This document shows positions 32,094 through 45,849 of a stretch of 64,000 nt of DNA, piece after piece. The DNA comes from Aurifilum marmelostoma. Lineage: Eukaryota; Ascomycota; Sordariomycetes; Diaporthales; Cryphonectriaceae. Position 1 is the first letter of the stretch. Every line of letters begins with the position of its first letter. The position numbers and the translations under genes are program-made. The stretch spans positions 3,534,001-3,598,000 of the forward strand of contig JAMXSV010000003.1 of the NCBI GenBank assembly GCA_027559495.1, read 5' to 3'. Under the pieces are notes generated by a model. The model ran no database searches and had not been told where the DNA came from. It was given only the letters and a program-made list of their open reading frames with translations.

Positions 32094-35000
32094 GGAAAAT
32101 ACGACCCGGGCGTCATCGGGCTCACGTTCATGGCCACCCTGCCTGCCGATGCAAGCCTGGCCTGCGCACGCCCCATGCCGCCCTGCTGTTTATACAACAT
32201 GGCCCGCTCCACTGGCGTCAGCGGGGAGACCATGTCGTCCATCTCGGCGGCCTCAAGGGTTGCAAAGTCTTGTACCTCTGTCGTGCCGGTGGTAGGCTTG
32301 GATTGTGAAGCTACTGCCGTGGTCGGCGGCCCAGTGTACCTGGCGGTAGACGTGGAGTTACGGGTAGAAGTTGACTGGGGCGAGGTGGAGGCGCGCGGGA
32401 AGACACTATATCGCGGAGACTGCTGAGGTTTGGGCGAAGAAGAGTCAGGAAGGGCCGCGCCTTTCTTTTGCTGCTGCTGCTGAGGAGGTGTCTGTGTCTC
32501 TGGTGAGCGGACTGCGCTGGCGGGCTTTTGTCCGCCGCCCTGCTTGGGTGTCGCAGGACCGCTTTCGAGCTCTTCAAACGAGTCATACTGCATCTGGTTC
32601 GCGTCTTCATCCTCGGACCCTTCGTCGTCCTCCATGTAGAATGTCTCAGTCACTGGGCTCGGGCTCGGGATATCTTCCGCCTTTTGTTGAGTCCGCCTGG
32701 CGGCTGCCTTTTGTCGGTCTTCGCTGTCTCGAGCCCCCTGGGCGTGAATGTTGGCGCTGGCCAGGAGCTTCTGCGCTTCATCTGCCCGGAGGGTATCCTC
32801 TTCGTCTTCTTCGTCATCCCCAGTATCTTCAGCTGAAACGTCCGCGCTGTCGCCTCGTGAGGTGTGGTCGCCCTCCGTGAGGGATTCCAACGACACCGCA
32901 CGGGACAGCTCGCCGTTATCATTCATCACCAGCGTCCCGGAGATCCTTGGTGGCTGGGCAATAGTATCCATATTCACACCTAAGCCAGCCTTGCCATCAT
33001 CACTGTAGTTGTTGTTGTGTTGCAGTACTAGTTCTGGCGACGTGGCCCGGCTGGTCTTGTCCTGAGAGGGGGCGGGCGAAGCAGCAGTCCTCTGGCCGTC
33101 GGATGATGTGTTGACGCTGCCATTTAGGCTGAAGGTATCGTCCGTGACAGGTGTGAAAGGCGAGAAAGGAGGCAGCTGAGGTGCCATGCTTTGCACCCTC
33201 ACCCAAGGTGAGAGGGGCGCCGAGAGATCTTTGTCCTTGTGCGTGGTCTTGTCCGATCCAGAAGACTTTGGCGGTTTCAGCAGCGAGTTTGATGACGAAG
33301 ACGAGACCACTTTCATCATGCCGCTCGAGGCGCTATGGCTGTGGCTGTGGCTCTGCAGTCCAGGCCTGAGAGCGTTGCTGGCCATGCGTCGCAAGCTGCT
33401 TCCAAAGCCAAAGTTGGACTTCTTGCGCGCTGCAACGAAGCCAGCCTGCACCACAGGTGGGCTCGTGGCGAGGTTGACGTTGCCGAGGATGGGCGACTCG
33501 GGACTCGCCTCGGCCTGACGGATGCTATTCGATCGCTTCAGGGCGTGAATGGCAGAGCCGGGAAGCTCGCTCGGGTCAGGGCTGCCGACGCTCGTGGGAG
33601 GTGTGTTCATTACGCTCGTCGTCGGGGCCAGCCCTGCGCTGTCCAGTGCAGTGACGGCTGTCGTTGTCGTTGTGATGCTGTGGTGGGTGGCGTTGCTGGC
33701 GTCGCTGCCCTTGCGGGTGTGTCGAGACGCAGGCATCTGCATGGACGCCTGGGCCATATGGTTGTTGATTGGCGGTGCAACAGCAGGGTGTGCAGGGAAG
33801 ACAGGTGCCGAGCCGACAGCAGGCGAGTCACCACTCGATGACCCAATTGTGTTCCCGGTCGAGTCACTTCTCGTCCTATGATGGCCCAATCTCGAAGGAC
33901 CGTGGATAGAGACTGTGCCCGTGCGGTTGGGGCCAGTCAGGTTCGTCGGGCTGCTGCTGCGGATCGAGCTCGCCCCAGCCATGTTGGTGAGGCTGCTGCT
34001 CTTCCGCACCGAGTTTGCCAAGCTGTTGCTTCTCATCTTCAGGGCCCCAGGCCGGTCCCGCCCTTCGCCACCGAATGCCTTCCTGACGATGAGCTGGAAC
34101 TGGTCAAGCATGGTCGGGTTGTCGACAATTTCCTCCATCGTGACCGAGAAGCCGTCGAGGTTGTTGCTGAAGAGATTCGTGGAGAGCTCGCCGACGAGCC
34201 TCATCGGGATCGCGTCGGTGATGAAATCAGCCAGCTGGGCGGCAGGGACAAGCGAGCCCCAGAGGTCGTAAAAGGCAGCAGAAGTAACGTGTTCTTCAGG
34301 CACGCCCAGAGTTCTCGGGTCAAGCGTGCTGCGCCAGGCATCCTCGATGGTAGACTGGATGGTGGTGATCTGGTCAGGCGACATCTTGGCCTCGAGCTGG
34401 GCAAAATTGACCTTGATCGAGCCGACCCCGAACGGGTTGTTGAACGTGACGCCGGCAGGTCCTGCGGTAGGATTGCCTGCGTACATACTGTTGGCGAGTG
34501 GAATCTGCTTTGCGAAAGCTGAGTACTGCGCCGCTGTCGGCACAATGGACTGCATGATGCTGACGCCCGTCAACAGGCCCACAAAGCCACACACCTTGTG
34601 AAGGACCTCTTGTGCCAAGTTGGCGGGGACGCGCTGCTCGCAGAAGGACACCGAGACCTCCAGCTCTTCATCACCCTCCATCCGCGTCTGCGCACTCGCA
34701 GCTTGTCTCTCAGACCCATTGGAACCAGCCCCACCAGCAACGGGCTTGTTCCTGAGAAGACTGCGCACCAGGAGATCCGGCATGTCCACCACATCACTCT
34801 CAACCACACTGATCTTGCACAGGGCAGCGCCCAGCTTGAAGCTCTTGCCCTTGCCGTCGATAAGAAGCTCAGCATCGGTCCGATGCTGCACAATGGTGCT
34901 CAGGCGCGTCCAGTACGGCCACGGCGTGCACTTTTCCACGATGTCCAGCATGCCCAGATTTTCGTACGGCATACCCTCAGTTCTCTGGTTGGCCACACAT

Positions 35001-36117
35001 TTCAAAAGGTGCAGAGGGCTAGTCGGGCTGTCCGCAAAGCAAATGCGTACCGGCAAGATTGTCGACGTAGGACCCAGTACGCCACCGCGGTTAACACTCG
35101 AAGGACCAAGGGTCTGCTGCATCCGGGAGTGACAGCCTTCAACAACCTCGCCAAAGACAACATCGGGCGTGCCCGAGAGGGTAGCAAGTACCATGCCCCA
35201 CGCGGCCTTGAGTACGGTATCGAAGCAGATACCAAGTGATCCCATGGAGACCGTGTTGACCGAGACCGACTCGCGGAGCGTACGCACTGAGCTGGTTAGC
35301 TTGGGCGGCTTAGTGTGGCGCACCACCTGAGTCGGCACTGCACCGTCCAGTAGGCCTCGCCAGTAGCGCTCCGCCTCACCACCGACGTGAGCAAGTGCGG
35401 CCTCGCGGACAAAGTCGGCAAAGCCTGGACGGCGTGGCGGGTTCTGGCCACCATCGTAGAGCTTCCTCAGGTCCTTGACGAGGAGCGCGATCGAGACATC
35501 GTCATACTGTGCCTTGGACAGGCGGAGCACGAGCGTGGATGTCTTGCCCGCGTCCAGGAAGATGAAGCGCGTAATCGGAGTCGAGAACAGGTCGCACTGG
35601 GTAAGAAGGGCCTCGCGGTCACGCTTGATCTCCTTTTCCAGGGTGGCACCCAGCCGCCAGCTCTGCACGCGCGGAACGTGCTTGAAGTCGGCCTTGTAGT
35701 TTCTCAGCACGACCTGATAGAGCTTGCGGTTCTGACCCTCCACGTGTGCGATGAAAGCTGTCCTGAGGATGGGGTGGATAGACGCCAGGATGTGGCAGAC
35801 CTCCTCGATACGGCGGGCAGAGACAGACGACGTCGAGCTGGCAGCGGTAAAGTGGAATACAAAGTACGACACGTCTGCGAGACCAGGCCCGTGAGCCGAC
35901 GCAGGCGATGATCGAAGTTGACCTTGCGTCAGCATGGCGGTTTCGATGGAACGGACCTGTGTGGACGTCGCCTCGGCTACATCGCGAATGACTTCAGGTT
36001 CCAGGAGAAGCTTAGGCGCAAGCGTTTCTTCGATGAAATTGCGGTCAATGACCTGAGGAGTTGGCGCCACCAGTGCGACAGGGCTAGTTATAGCTTGTGT
36101 GGCTAGAGTAACCTCCG

Positions 36118-36151
<34 letters not shown>

Positions 36152-39100
36152 CATCTGAATAGACTCGATCGCGTTGTCCAGCGCTCTGTCCAAAGTCCCT
36201 CCTCTCGCTTGTGAGAGCTCATCGGCCATAGCGACAGGTCGGTTTGTGTGAAGATCGAGAGGATTACCCGGGTGGCAGATTTCACCAAGCGGAACGTCGC
36301 GCATCAGGTCAGAGATGTTTGCAGGAAGCTTCATCCTGCGACACCGAACAACCACCTCTGTGGCCGAGATCTCGTCACCACCGAGCTTAAGAAAGCCGTC
36401 GTTGAGGGCAATCGCGCTCTCTTCGAGCTTCAGGACCTGGGCCCAGATAGCACGTTTCCTGGCCTCGAGCCCGCCCACTGGCAGCGGTTTCGAGGCGTTC
36501 ACGTCCGGTACCTGCTCCGGGTTTTCTACCGTCGCAAGCTCGAGAAGCTGCTCGCGCGACAGGCCCTTGATGACCTTCTGCAGCTTGCGCCGGTTCACCT
36601 TGAGTGAGTACGTTGTGGGGAGATGCTGAACAGGGATGAAGATCTTGGGGATGATGAAATCAGGCATTGTTCCGGACAAGGCCTTTTCCACGATTCTCTT
36701 GGCCATATACACACGCTGTTTGACCTCATCGCCCAGATTGGCCAGGTCCAGCGCATGTGGGGGCGCAGTGCTCCCGCCTCCTCCCAGCTCCAGGAAGGCT
36801 GCAAGCGTGGGGCTTCGTCCACGTTCACCCTTGAAGGCCAGCGCCTCGACCATGACATCGACGCCCTGGCCCAGAGCCTGGCGGATCTGCTGCTCCAGTA
36901 CGGCCAAATTCACAACGCGGCCATTGATCTCAAGGTCATCCCGCTTGGATGAGACGTATTCCATCAGACCGCCCTCAATATATCGCACGCTGTGGCCCGT
37001 CTTGTAGTATCTCTTCTTGCCCTGACCGGTATCCTCAGTCGCAATAGTGCTGATGCTTTTCTGGTGCTGATGGCCCCGCACAAAGGGCGTCTTGTGGCCA
37101 GGACTGGTGGGAGTGTCTGGTACATCTTTGCCATCCTCTCCCGATGTGGCAAGACTGCTCCTTCGGAAAGTCTTACCGAGGGTAGGGCCTTCAATGACCA
37201 TCTCGCCCACTGCGCCGACAGGCATCAGATTTCTATGATCTTCACCAGACACGATCCATGCAGAGCCGGCGATAGGTCGACCAATGGCGCGGAGATGGTG
37301 AGGACCATGGATCTCGAGGAATGACACACCGAGCGGACAGACATCCGGCGCCCCGTAAGCCATAACGACCCTTTTCCGGCCCCTCCACGGCGCGTAGGTG
37401 TCTTCATCCAAGCCTCGCGTTCGGAAGCAGACCGTCTTCAGCGTAGGGAGCATCTCCACATTCAGCTTTCGAGCAAGCAAAGGCGTCATGTAACTCCAGG
37501 TGGCACTGAAGCGCGTCACACATCCGGTATAATCGCTGTATCTGTCCCTGGACGTCGGGATACACATGACTCCGCCGTTGACGAGGGTGGTGAATACTTC
37601 AGAGAGAGCGACATCAACATTGAAGCTCGACAGCTGCAGCACTCGGGTCGTGCTGTTGATACCACAGACCGGACCCTGGCCGAGGAAACAAGTCGACAGT
37701 GATGCATGCGTGAAGCTGATCCCGCGGACAGACCGTGACGACGTCGGCGTGAAAAAGACGCAGGCCACGTCTTCAGGCTTGCTCGGCGGCAGCAGCTGCC
37801 CAGGAACGGGGGCCTCGCGCTCGAGACGTTTCATGAGTGCGTCGTCGAGGCAGATGACTCTATCAAACGAGGGAACCTCGTTATCCGCATTTTCCAGAGC
37901 CTCAGCTGCTGCTTGACAGGCGACAGCCACCCTGCTTGCTTGACCGAGGTGCTCGGCAATCTTGGCCACAAAGCCCATCTCGTCTGCGTCGACCGGAACA
38001 AACGCAGCGCCGGCCTTGAGAATCGCGAGCATGGCGATCGGGGCCCATTTGGACTTGTCGAGGATGACTGGTACCGCAGCTCTTGAGCTGTCCTTGGCAA
38101 CGACGCCCGCCTCGAGGAGGACGTGCGCCAGGCGGTGAGAGAGGACCTCGATCTGGAGATATGTGAGGTCGCCATCATGCGCGCAAACAGCTTTGGAATC
38201 TGGCCGTGTGATGCTCTGGGCAAAGACCAGCTCGTGCAGCAGACTCCTCTGCTGCTGGGTGTCCCTATCGCCCGGGTTGGTCCATTCCACAATCTGGGCA
38301 TAGTCGCGGTCTGAGAAAAGGTCTAGGGAGCCGATATGTGCCGCTGGCGAAGCGCACTGCAGGATAGCAATGACCGCGCGTGCAAATGTGTTTGTAATGT
38401 TCTGGGCCTGTGTCTCCGAGAGGATGGAGTGGCCAATGTCGACGACCAACCGGCCTGTAGGGTTGCTGAAACGCGTGTTGATAGTGATATCGTAGTCGGT
38501 AGTTTCGTGGTTCATCACGTTCCGCAGTTCCAGGGTTGTTGGCTGCGTGAAACGGCTGTGCAGATCGGTGGGCTCCTCGGTGAAGGCAAAACATGTGTTG
38601 AAGAGCTGAACATCGACGCCGGCTCCCTTCTTGCCACCGGACAGAGCATGTCTGATCTCTGCCATCGTAATATGCTGATGTGGCAGGGCGGCGTTGTAGC
38701 CATCCTCCACCTGCCTGAGCAGGATTGCCAGGGGCTTGAATGGGGACAAGTCAAAGGTCACAGGAATCGTGTTGGCGAAACAGCCAACGGCAGACCTCAT
38801 ACCCTCCAGCGTCGCGGATCGTCCAGGCGCTCTGTAGCCGAAGCACACATCACTGCCCCCGGTGACAGCGCGCAACACCAATCCCCAAGCAAGCCTCAAT
38901 ACTGTGCCCATGGTAGTCTTCTGTGTCCGACAGAATTCCGCTACCTTGTGGAAAAGAACATCGGTAATTTCAGTGTGGAGGCTGGAGTATCGCTTCGGCC
39001 TGCTCGGGTCCTTGTTGTCGCCTCCGTAGTAGAAGTCTAGTCGTGGAAAGAGGCACGGCTGAGTGACTTCTGCCAATGTTTCCGTCCACCAGGCGATACT

Positions 39101-42100
39101 CCTCTCTCGGTCCATTCCACGCATGATGTCGATGTATCCCGAGTAGGAGAAGACAGCTGCCTCACCACTCGTGACTGGGATCGCCCTGCCCGTGGCGTAT
39201 CCCCTCCTCAGATCTGCAATCATCCCGTTCACACTCATCATGTCACACAAGGCAGCCGATACATCCAGCTTCACAACTGTCTTCATCGGGGAGTGGCAGA
39301 CAGTCAGCCTGTGCCTGGGCACGCTCTTGACTGCCGGGTAAGCAGTGAGCGGAGGGAGGTTGTTGAGTGTGTCGATGGGATCTTCACTGGGTGTCGCGTC
39401 GAGAAACAGCATATTCGGGGCCCATCGTTTCAACACGACAGCATTGAACAGGCCCTCCTCTGCGACGCTCTCGATGAAGACGGTCCGGAGTGCCGAGTGG
39501 TGAGCCACCACTTGATCCCAAGCAGATACCACCCGTGCCAGATCCACGGGGGCGCCGTTTGGGCTTGCGAACTCGTACATGACGTGGATGTGGCAAGCAT
39601 TCATGTTTCCAGTGGTGCTCGGCTGTGGCATGTACTGATAGCCGTTGTCTTCGCCGTGTCTTCTTCCGCAGCCTGCAGGGAACTGTAGGGATCTGGCTTG
39701 GCTGACAAGAATACTCTGCTGCACGGGCGTGACTGGGTATACAGCCTCGATCTCATGGACACCGCTCAGCCCTAGCTCGGTGACCACGGTCCTGTTGAGT
39801 GTAGACAGGCCCTCGTACGTGACGCCGGTAGCCCAAAGCTGTGGAATATCGGCCAGAGTCAACTCAGGCTCCGCGAATCGGAGACGACCGATGGCCTCGA
39901 GAAGGAGGTGTTCGTAGTTGCTGATCCATGATTTAATCTGGTCCAGATGCCGGCTTTGGCGGTTGTATAGAAACTTGATCTTGGCCGAACCTTGATCAAT
40001 CGTCGTGTTGACCTCGAATAGAGAAATGCGGCCCACCGCAGGCCCAATATCAGAAATCCGAGAATCAAGTGTGCGTCCTGGCAGGGCGATCTGCTCGAGC
40101 ACGCCATTCTCTTTGCCAATGTTTTGGATATTCCCAGCATAACTGAAAAGGACCTCGATGGGCCAGTCTCGGGTGGCGATCTGAAGAGTATTCGGTGACG
40201 AAGGTCGTATAGCGTTCATCGTGTCTGCGTCACCATCACCCTTGTTGGAATAGAATTTGCTGGCGAAATAATGAGCGCCTCGGTGAGGTATTGCCCGCCG
40301 AGTATCCTTCAACCGGCGGAGCACATCAATAAAGTCGCTGCTGGCACTGATCTGTTGATTAAGGGGACAAAGAGATGTGAACCACCCGACCGTCTCAGAA
40401 ATGTCGATATCGTTGTTCCACAGGCCGCGGCCGACCTCTTGATTCCAGACATCAGGTATCTGCCTGTCGGGAAACGTCTGGGCAAACGAGAGGAGCAGTG
40501 CAGCAATATAAATGTCGACCGACTCTGTCCTCAACACCTGATTGCACGTTGTCTCCAGGATGGAGGTCAGCTCCTCGGACAAGGAGAAGCTCGCCTCGTC
40601 GGCGTCGGCATAGGTATTCGGTGCATCCAGCAGACCCCAGTAATCCAGATCCCCTGGGCTCGGCTCGAAGGGAAGTCCTCCGGACGGCATCTGCGCATCT
40701 AGCTTCTGCAACTCGGCCCACTTCTGGAAGGGCATCGCTCTCTGCGATGATAAGCTACCATGTTGTAGTAATTCGTCCATGTCCTGGATGATCAACCGCC
40801 ACGACGCCACGTCCACGACGAGGTGATGAGCAGCAACGTAAATCAGCTGGTGACCGTCTGTGGTCTGGAAATGCGCAACGGCGAACACGGGCCCCTCCTC
40901 GACATTGATCGACGCCTGTGTGTTCTGAACAACGGACTCCACCTGCTGGTTGGTGCTGATGGTGTAGTGCATGAAGGAGTACGAGCCCTCCACCTTTGGC
41001 AGTGTGTGCTGCATCCATTCGCCCTGCACGTTGACGAACCGGGCGCGAAGCATTGCGTGGTGCCCCACGACGGCGTCTGTGGCTGCGGAAATGTCATAGA
41101 CGCTGTACCCCTTGGCAACGCGGAAGAGGAGAGACGAGTTAAACCTATAGTTCCCCTCACCCGAGTCGCGCAGCGACAGGTCGCCGCCCATCTTGGTATT
41201 GAAGTAGAGCTTCTGCATCGGCGAGAGGTCGAAGTAGGTCGAGTTCGGACTCGTGTCACCGTCGGCAGCCTTGCTCTCCTGGTCCGCGGTCCACTTATGT
41301 GCCAGCCCACCCCGCTGAGTTGCCAAAGCCGCGAGGTGTGCCAGGGTGTTGTTCTGCTGCAGGATCTCGTGGCTCTCCAGAAATATGGACTCGACCCGTG
41401 CGTTTGTGACAAGGGCCATCGCCGTAGCCTCGTCACCACCTAACGATGCGAAGGTGAAGCTCATGCTGAGCTGCTCCTGCGGGAGATGCAGCACCCGCGC
41501 CACAAGCTTCTGGACCTCCCTCTCCATCTCGGTAGTTGGCTGCTGCAGGGTCTGGTCCGTGGCGATGCCCATCACCCGCTCGTAAACGTCGGAATTCGCA
41601 TTTTGAACCCATGTGCGGAGCTTCCTCCGGTCGATGTTGTCCGTCTCTGGCACAGTAGGCATGTTGTCTAACGGGATCCACACTTCGGGTATGGCCTTGT
41701 CATCGACAAGCTTGGTGTCCTTGAGATTCTGCTTCAGCGTGGCGATCTGCGTGCCCGCGAAGAACATTTGTGCTGGCGGGATCAGATTGACTTTGGAAAG
41801 ATCAGTTCCGCTCGGGGGGATGCTGGTGAGGGTCAGGCAGGCGACCAGCTTCTCCTCAAAGAGGCCGGCCCGGGGCGTGATGATGACAACTTTAGACACG
41901 GCCTTTTCCGAGCCCAGGAACAGCTCCACCTCCCCAGGCTTCTCGAAGGAACTGGTCGGCATTGGCGGCGGAGGGTCGTCCGCGCTCGGCATGCGCACAT
42001 GCTTGTCGAAGTCCTGATTTCCAGCCCTGAGGCGTATCGAGTCCATGCGGCTCGCCCGGTGAATCTTTTCTGGCGCAATCATGATGGACGCGGATCGCAT

Positions 42101-42547
42101 GTCGAAGTCGTCCTCGGAGGAACTGCCGTGGTCCTCCTCGATGGTCTGAGCATCGTGGTATTCCTCGGTCGCATCAGACTCGGTCTCGTAGGAATCCATG
42201 TCAACGACCTCAGCAGCCATAGAATGTGCGGAGGGCGGCACAACTTTGGTCTCTACATCAGCAAGCGTCCTGGACCCAGCCAAAACCTTGGTCTGGATAG
42301 TGAGACGATCTATCTTTGCTAGAGGTGTGTCGCTCGACGCGCTGGAGTCTGCAGAGCGCTGGTTCTCATCCCGATCTGCAGACAGGGACTCACGGAGCCG
42401 ATCTGGAGATAATGATAGTGAGCTGGCCACGGAGTCGAGAATATGATCCTCGAGCGTGCTCGGCCGGCCATTCTTCTGTTGGCTAGCTGAGCTGGGGGCG
42501 TCATGGGGGACAGAGGTCCTCTCGAGCCTGGTGGTGTCCTGCGCCAT
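32024..42547 (-). CDS. Giant NRPS-like protein with inactivated carrier and adenylation motifs
   Basis: One intronless frame of 3507 codons starting at the ATG at 42547 (context CAGC-ATG-GCG). About 200 disordered acidic residues are followed by the C-terminal subdomain of an A domain (ending NIDRRKLRTW), a carrier with LGGDEATA, and an epimerase-type condensation fold with intact HHLVVDVASW (from residue 574), EVGRGLW and ETVGWFT. Next is a C domain (from about 935) whose HHxxxDG is replaced by LDVSAALCDMM, then an A domain (about 1437-1985) in which the TSGTTGxPKG loop reads FFTPTSSRSVRG and the YKTGD motif reads YYKTGH. A second carrier has LGGDEISA. A poly-Gln tract, a second C-like domain (about 2225-2660) lacking HHxxxDG, a third carrier-like segment FYDLWGSL and about 670 Ser/Pro/Gln-rich disordered residues complete it. 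Glu373 and Glu2059 stand where Ser carries phosphopantetheine, so ordinary thiotemplate synthesis seems impossible. The absence of stops over 10.5 kb argues for a maintained, non-canonical role (scaffold, regulator or binding protein). I do not recognise a named gene. Confidence 0.85.
32060..32092 (-). repeat. CAG/CAA tract encoding 11 Gln at the C-terminus
   Basis: A near-pure trinucleotide tract just before the last ten residues (YGPSMGGFHAI region) of the pseudo-synthetase. It is likely to vary in length between strains. Confidence 0.85.
36119..36151 (-). repeat. CAG tract encoding 11 Gln in the linker after the second carrier
   Basis: A trinucleotide tract in the linker between the inactive second carrier and the following C-like domain. 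Its position in a linker fits a disordered spacer. Confidence 0.85.
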
Positions 42548-45500
42548 GCTGGAGGGGCACAAGAGGGATGTTGATGTCGGGAGAAGGTCGTAATGTACAG
42601 GGTTTACCAACACATGTGGACGCGTGCACACAAGGATGGAAATGTTGCGAATGACCCAGTGTTGAGGGCGCGTCTATGTCGAGACGTCAGGCAAGTCAAG
42701 GCGAGACGGTGAGGGACACTTGGCGTCGGCTTAGTCGGCAGGTCATAATAAGAAGAAACAGCTTTATGGGGATATGATGAACTGGCTGGGTATCTCTAAA
42801 TCGGTACAAGACATCTGCACCACAGTCGAATGAATCAGAATCGAAAAGACAGAAAGGGTATCGTAGTGGTAAGACAGAAATCGAGAATGCAAAGTCGTGA
42901 GAAGGGTGTCATTCACCGTTAGGGGAAGCACGAGGAAGAGCAAGCTCGCCGGGGCGGGGAGTCACGATGAGAGAGATTGTGAGAGAGTTGTGTTTTGGGT
43001 CAGGTTTGTCAAAGTTCGAAAGTGTATCGGAGGAAAGAAAGTGACAAAAAGGATACCTTGCAGCAGCTGACAGCGACTGACCGATGACGATAGCCAGGCA
43101 AAAATCAGAGTCACAGAGGAGGAAGAGAGGGGGGGGGGTGTGAGGAAGAGGATTGTAAGGGCGCAAAGTAGACCAAAGATGAGCCTGGCGGCAGGTGCAG
43201 GAACACTGATATGGAAAAGGATTTGCCCCGTCCTTGGGTGCAGGTGAGCATGGATGCGCAACATAGTTGTTCAGGTGAGTGTGGATCCTAAAAAGCCAGA
43301 TGTCACCCTGCGGTGGCTGGCAGTAAGAATGGTACAAACCAGGCACCGCTTACTTACAGCATTCACCGGCCGTACTGTATGTAGGGTGGTGCCGAGCAAG
43401 TGGCTCAGTCGCAGCCGGCTGACAGACACAAGAGTAGGAGGAGGAGACGAACAGCTGCGACCGCCCCCCCTTAGCGACAAAGTAGACAAGCCGTCGTAGT
43501 ACCCTCCCTGACTGTTTCGCAGCGAGGCGGAAAGACGAAGGGGAGGAGAGAGAAAGAGATGATGAGCTGATGCTGCGATGGAACCTGCAGTTCAGAGGCC
43601 AGGCTGACGTCGTGGCCGACCAACAGCGACATTCCCCCCCCTCACAGCTCGATATTCAACGTTTATGCCAGACCGATGCGGTTCAAGTACGGACGTATAG
43701 CAGCCCAAACAACCAACTAGGTTGATCCCGAGTCTCTAACAGGACCGGGACTGGACTTAAGGCGATCACGCAGCGGGCCGTTGAGAGACGGCACCGGCAG
43801 ACAATGAGCTCTGTGGGTTAATGGCACAATGGCTAGGCTTGTTGGGGCGGGCTCTGAGCCTGACCAGCTTAGCCTAGGGATGGAGAGAGAGAGGGAGCAC
43901 GGAGGAAAATGCTGTTGGGTGGGTTGACAGGGCACCAGGGTGGGGGGCACCAAGTGGGCGAGTCTGTGGGTGAGCTGGGTGAGATTGTGGACATGAGATG
44001 AGATGGAAGTGTGGACGCCACGGCACTCCATGGCGGACAAATTGTGGGCATCCGTCGGATGTGCTTTCTCTCTCGGTGCCTTTCTCTTCTCCTTTTGGTC
44101 CTCTGAGGTGGTGTTGGTGGAGGTGGTGGTATGCTTGGTGAATGTCCATCTTGACCATCTAAAGATCGTCAAGTATGGTTGTTCTGCCCCGGCCCACAAT
44201 TCGTCTCGGGGGACCCCTCCCTGTCCGATGGTCTCGAGATCATTTGCGCGGCGCATCTCACATGCTTGACACCCTATCCGAACAGCAGAGGAGCTGACTG
44301 ACATTGACTGGGCGTATTGGCCTATACTGCCCTAGTGATAAATCTGTATGCTCTTGAACGGCACATCCGATCGCCGGCCATCTGTCTTTTTTTTTTTCTC
44401 TTTCTCTTCTTCTTGCTGACACGAAAGGTGGTGTACCAACCGCCGGTGGCGCAAGGTACTTGGTGGACTTATCTTTTTTTGCTGGGGAACTCGAGTAACT
44501 GTGGTATCCATTTGGGGGCGGAAAAGTGGAACTCGAGCCTTCGAAGGGACCATAGTTGCTGTGGGTTGTCAGCTGGGATTCCATCCGGGAGAGGAATGAG
44601 TCGACCACCGGAGATAGAGCCTAATCCAGGCCAGTTCTGTTGGCCACAGGTCATCATCAAGGGGCGTTTCAGCGGGAGATGGCTTTCCGATGGAGCTGCC
44701 TGGCCTCAGAGACAATTCGTTCGGCAAGGGGCCTTGAGGTGACACTGATGCCTAAGTACGCAATATTTTCTCTGTACGAGTTAAAAAAAAATATCGTGGT
44801 GGTAGTAACTGGGCGGGGATGGGGTTGGGGGTGTCTGTCGGATTCGTTCGAGACGTCGTGTTGGCTGCTTTCCTCGAAGCTCTAATCAGGGCCGTGTGAC
44901 ACCTCAGGCCAACGGCTGGGCATGTGATTGATGACTGGTGTATTAATGTGCCAATTGTCAGATGCGAGAGCATGGATAGAAGTTGGCCACTCCAAAGCAA
45001 AGTTGCAATTTGATGGTGTGGTGCAGGCATCGATAGAAGGTTAATGGAACAAGTTGAGGAAGAAGCCAAGGACGCATGTGCTGCAGGTTGGGGGGGGGTG
45101 GTCGCAGTACCGGGGCTGAGCCCTGTGACGACCTGCTGAAGGTGTGATATCGTGGGTGGTAACTTCTGTATGTGCCATAGCACGTACAGTACCGTAGAAA
45201 GCACGGCAGGTACCACGGTAGGGGCGCCTTCCTTCTGCAACGAGCCCGCCAGTGACTAGTGACCGGCCGACCCCCTGTGGGATAGTGCACAGGCAATACG
45301 CAGGCCTGGCAGGCAATACCCTACAGTACACCGTTCTAGGGACAACCACTGCTGTGGTGGTCGGCTGTGCCCGCCATGATTAGACGCTTCCAGGACACCT
45401 TTCGCGGCAAATCCAGCGAGCTGAGCCAATCACCATGCGAGTCGACCGCCCATGCTTGTGCGGGGAACGTGGGCATTGGGGCTTTGGCTTATGGTTACCC

Positions 45501-45849
45501 CACCATCCCACCACCACCACTCCAAGCATAATAGTACAGTACCTGGACTGTCTTTTTCGTCTTCAGGGAGTCTCCTTGATTGTTGACCTCACAGGAAACG
45601 ATTCCTCTTCGATCCTTGGTCAATTTGTTGCCATCGTCTTCCCACCACATCTCCCTCACCCCATATAAATTCTATTCCTATCCCGCAACGTCAGATTTTG
45701 GGAAGGGGAAAGCAAGGAACAATTGAATTAAGAACCTTACTCAACCAATTCAACGAACCTCTTCCTCCTCCCCCCCCCCTTCAAACCCCTCTCATCTTCC
45801 TGGGCCTTCAGTCTCTGCCGTATCTGAGTCAAGGCTCTTTCTAAGGAAT
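42548..45849. other. Upstream region of the pseudo-synthetase, no gene recognised
   Basis: About 3.3 kb. Immediately upstream of the ATG is a pyrimidine-rich stretch ending CTCCAG and preceded by GTAAAC, so a leader intron is possible. Further up are C-runs, T-runs (near 44388-44397) and a TATAAAT at 45664-45670. Scattered ORFs lack domain composition. Confidence 0.4.
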
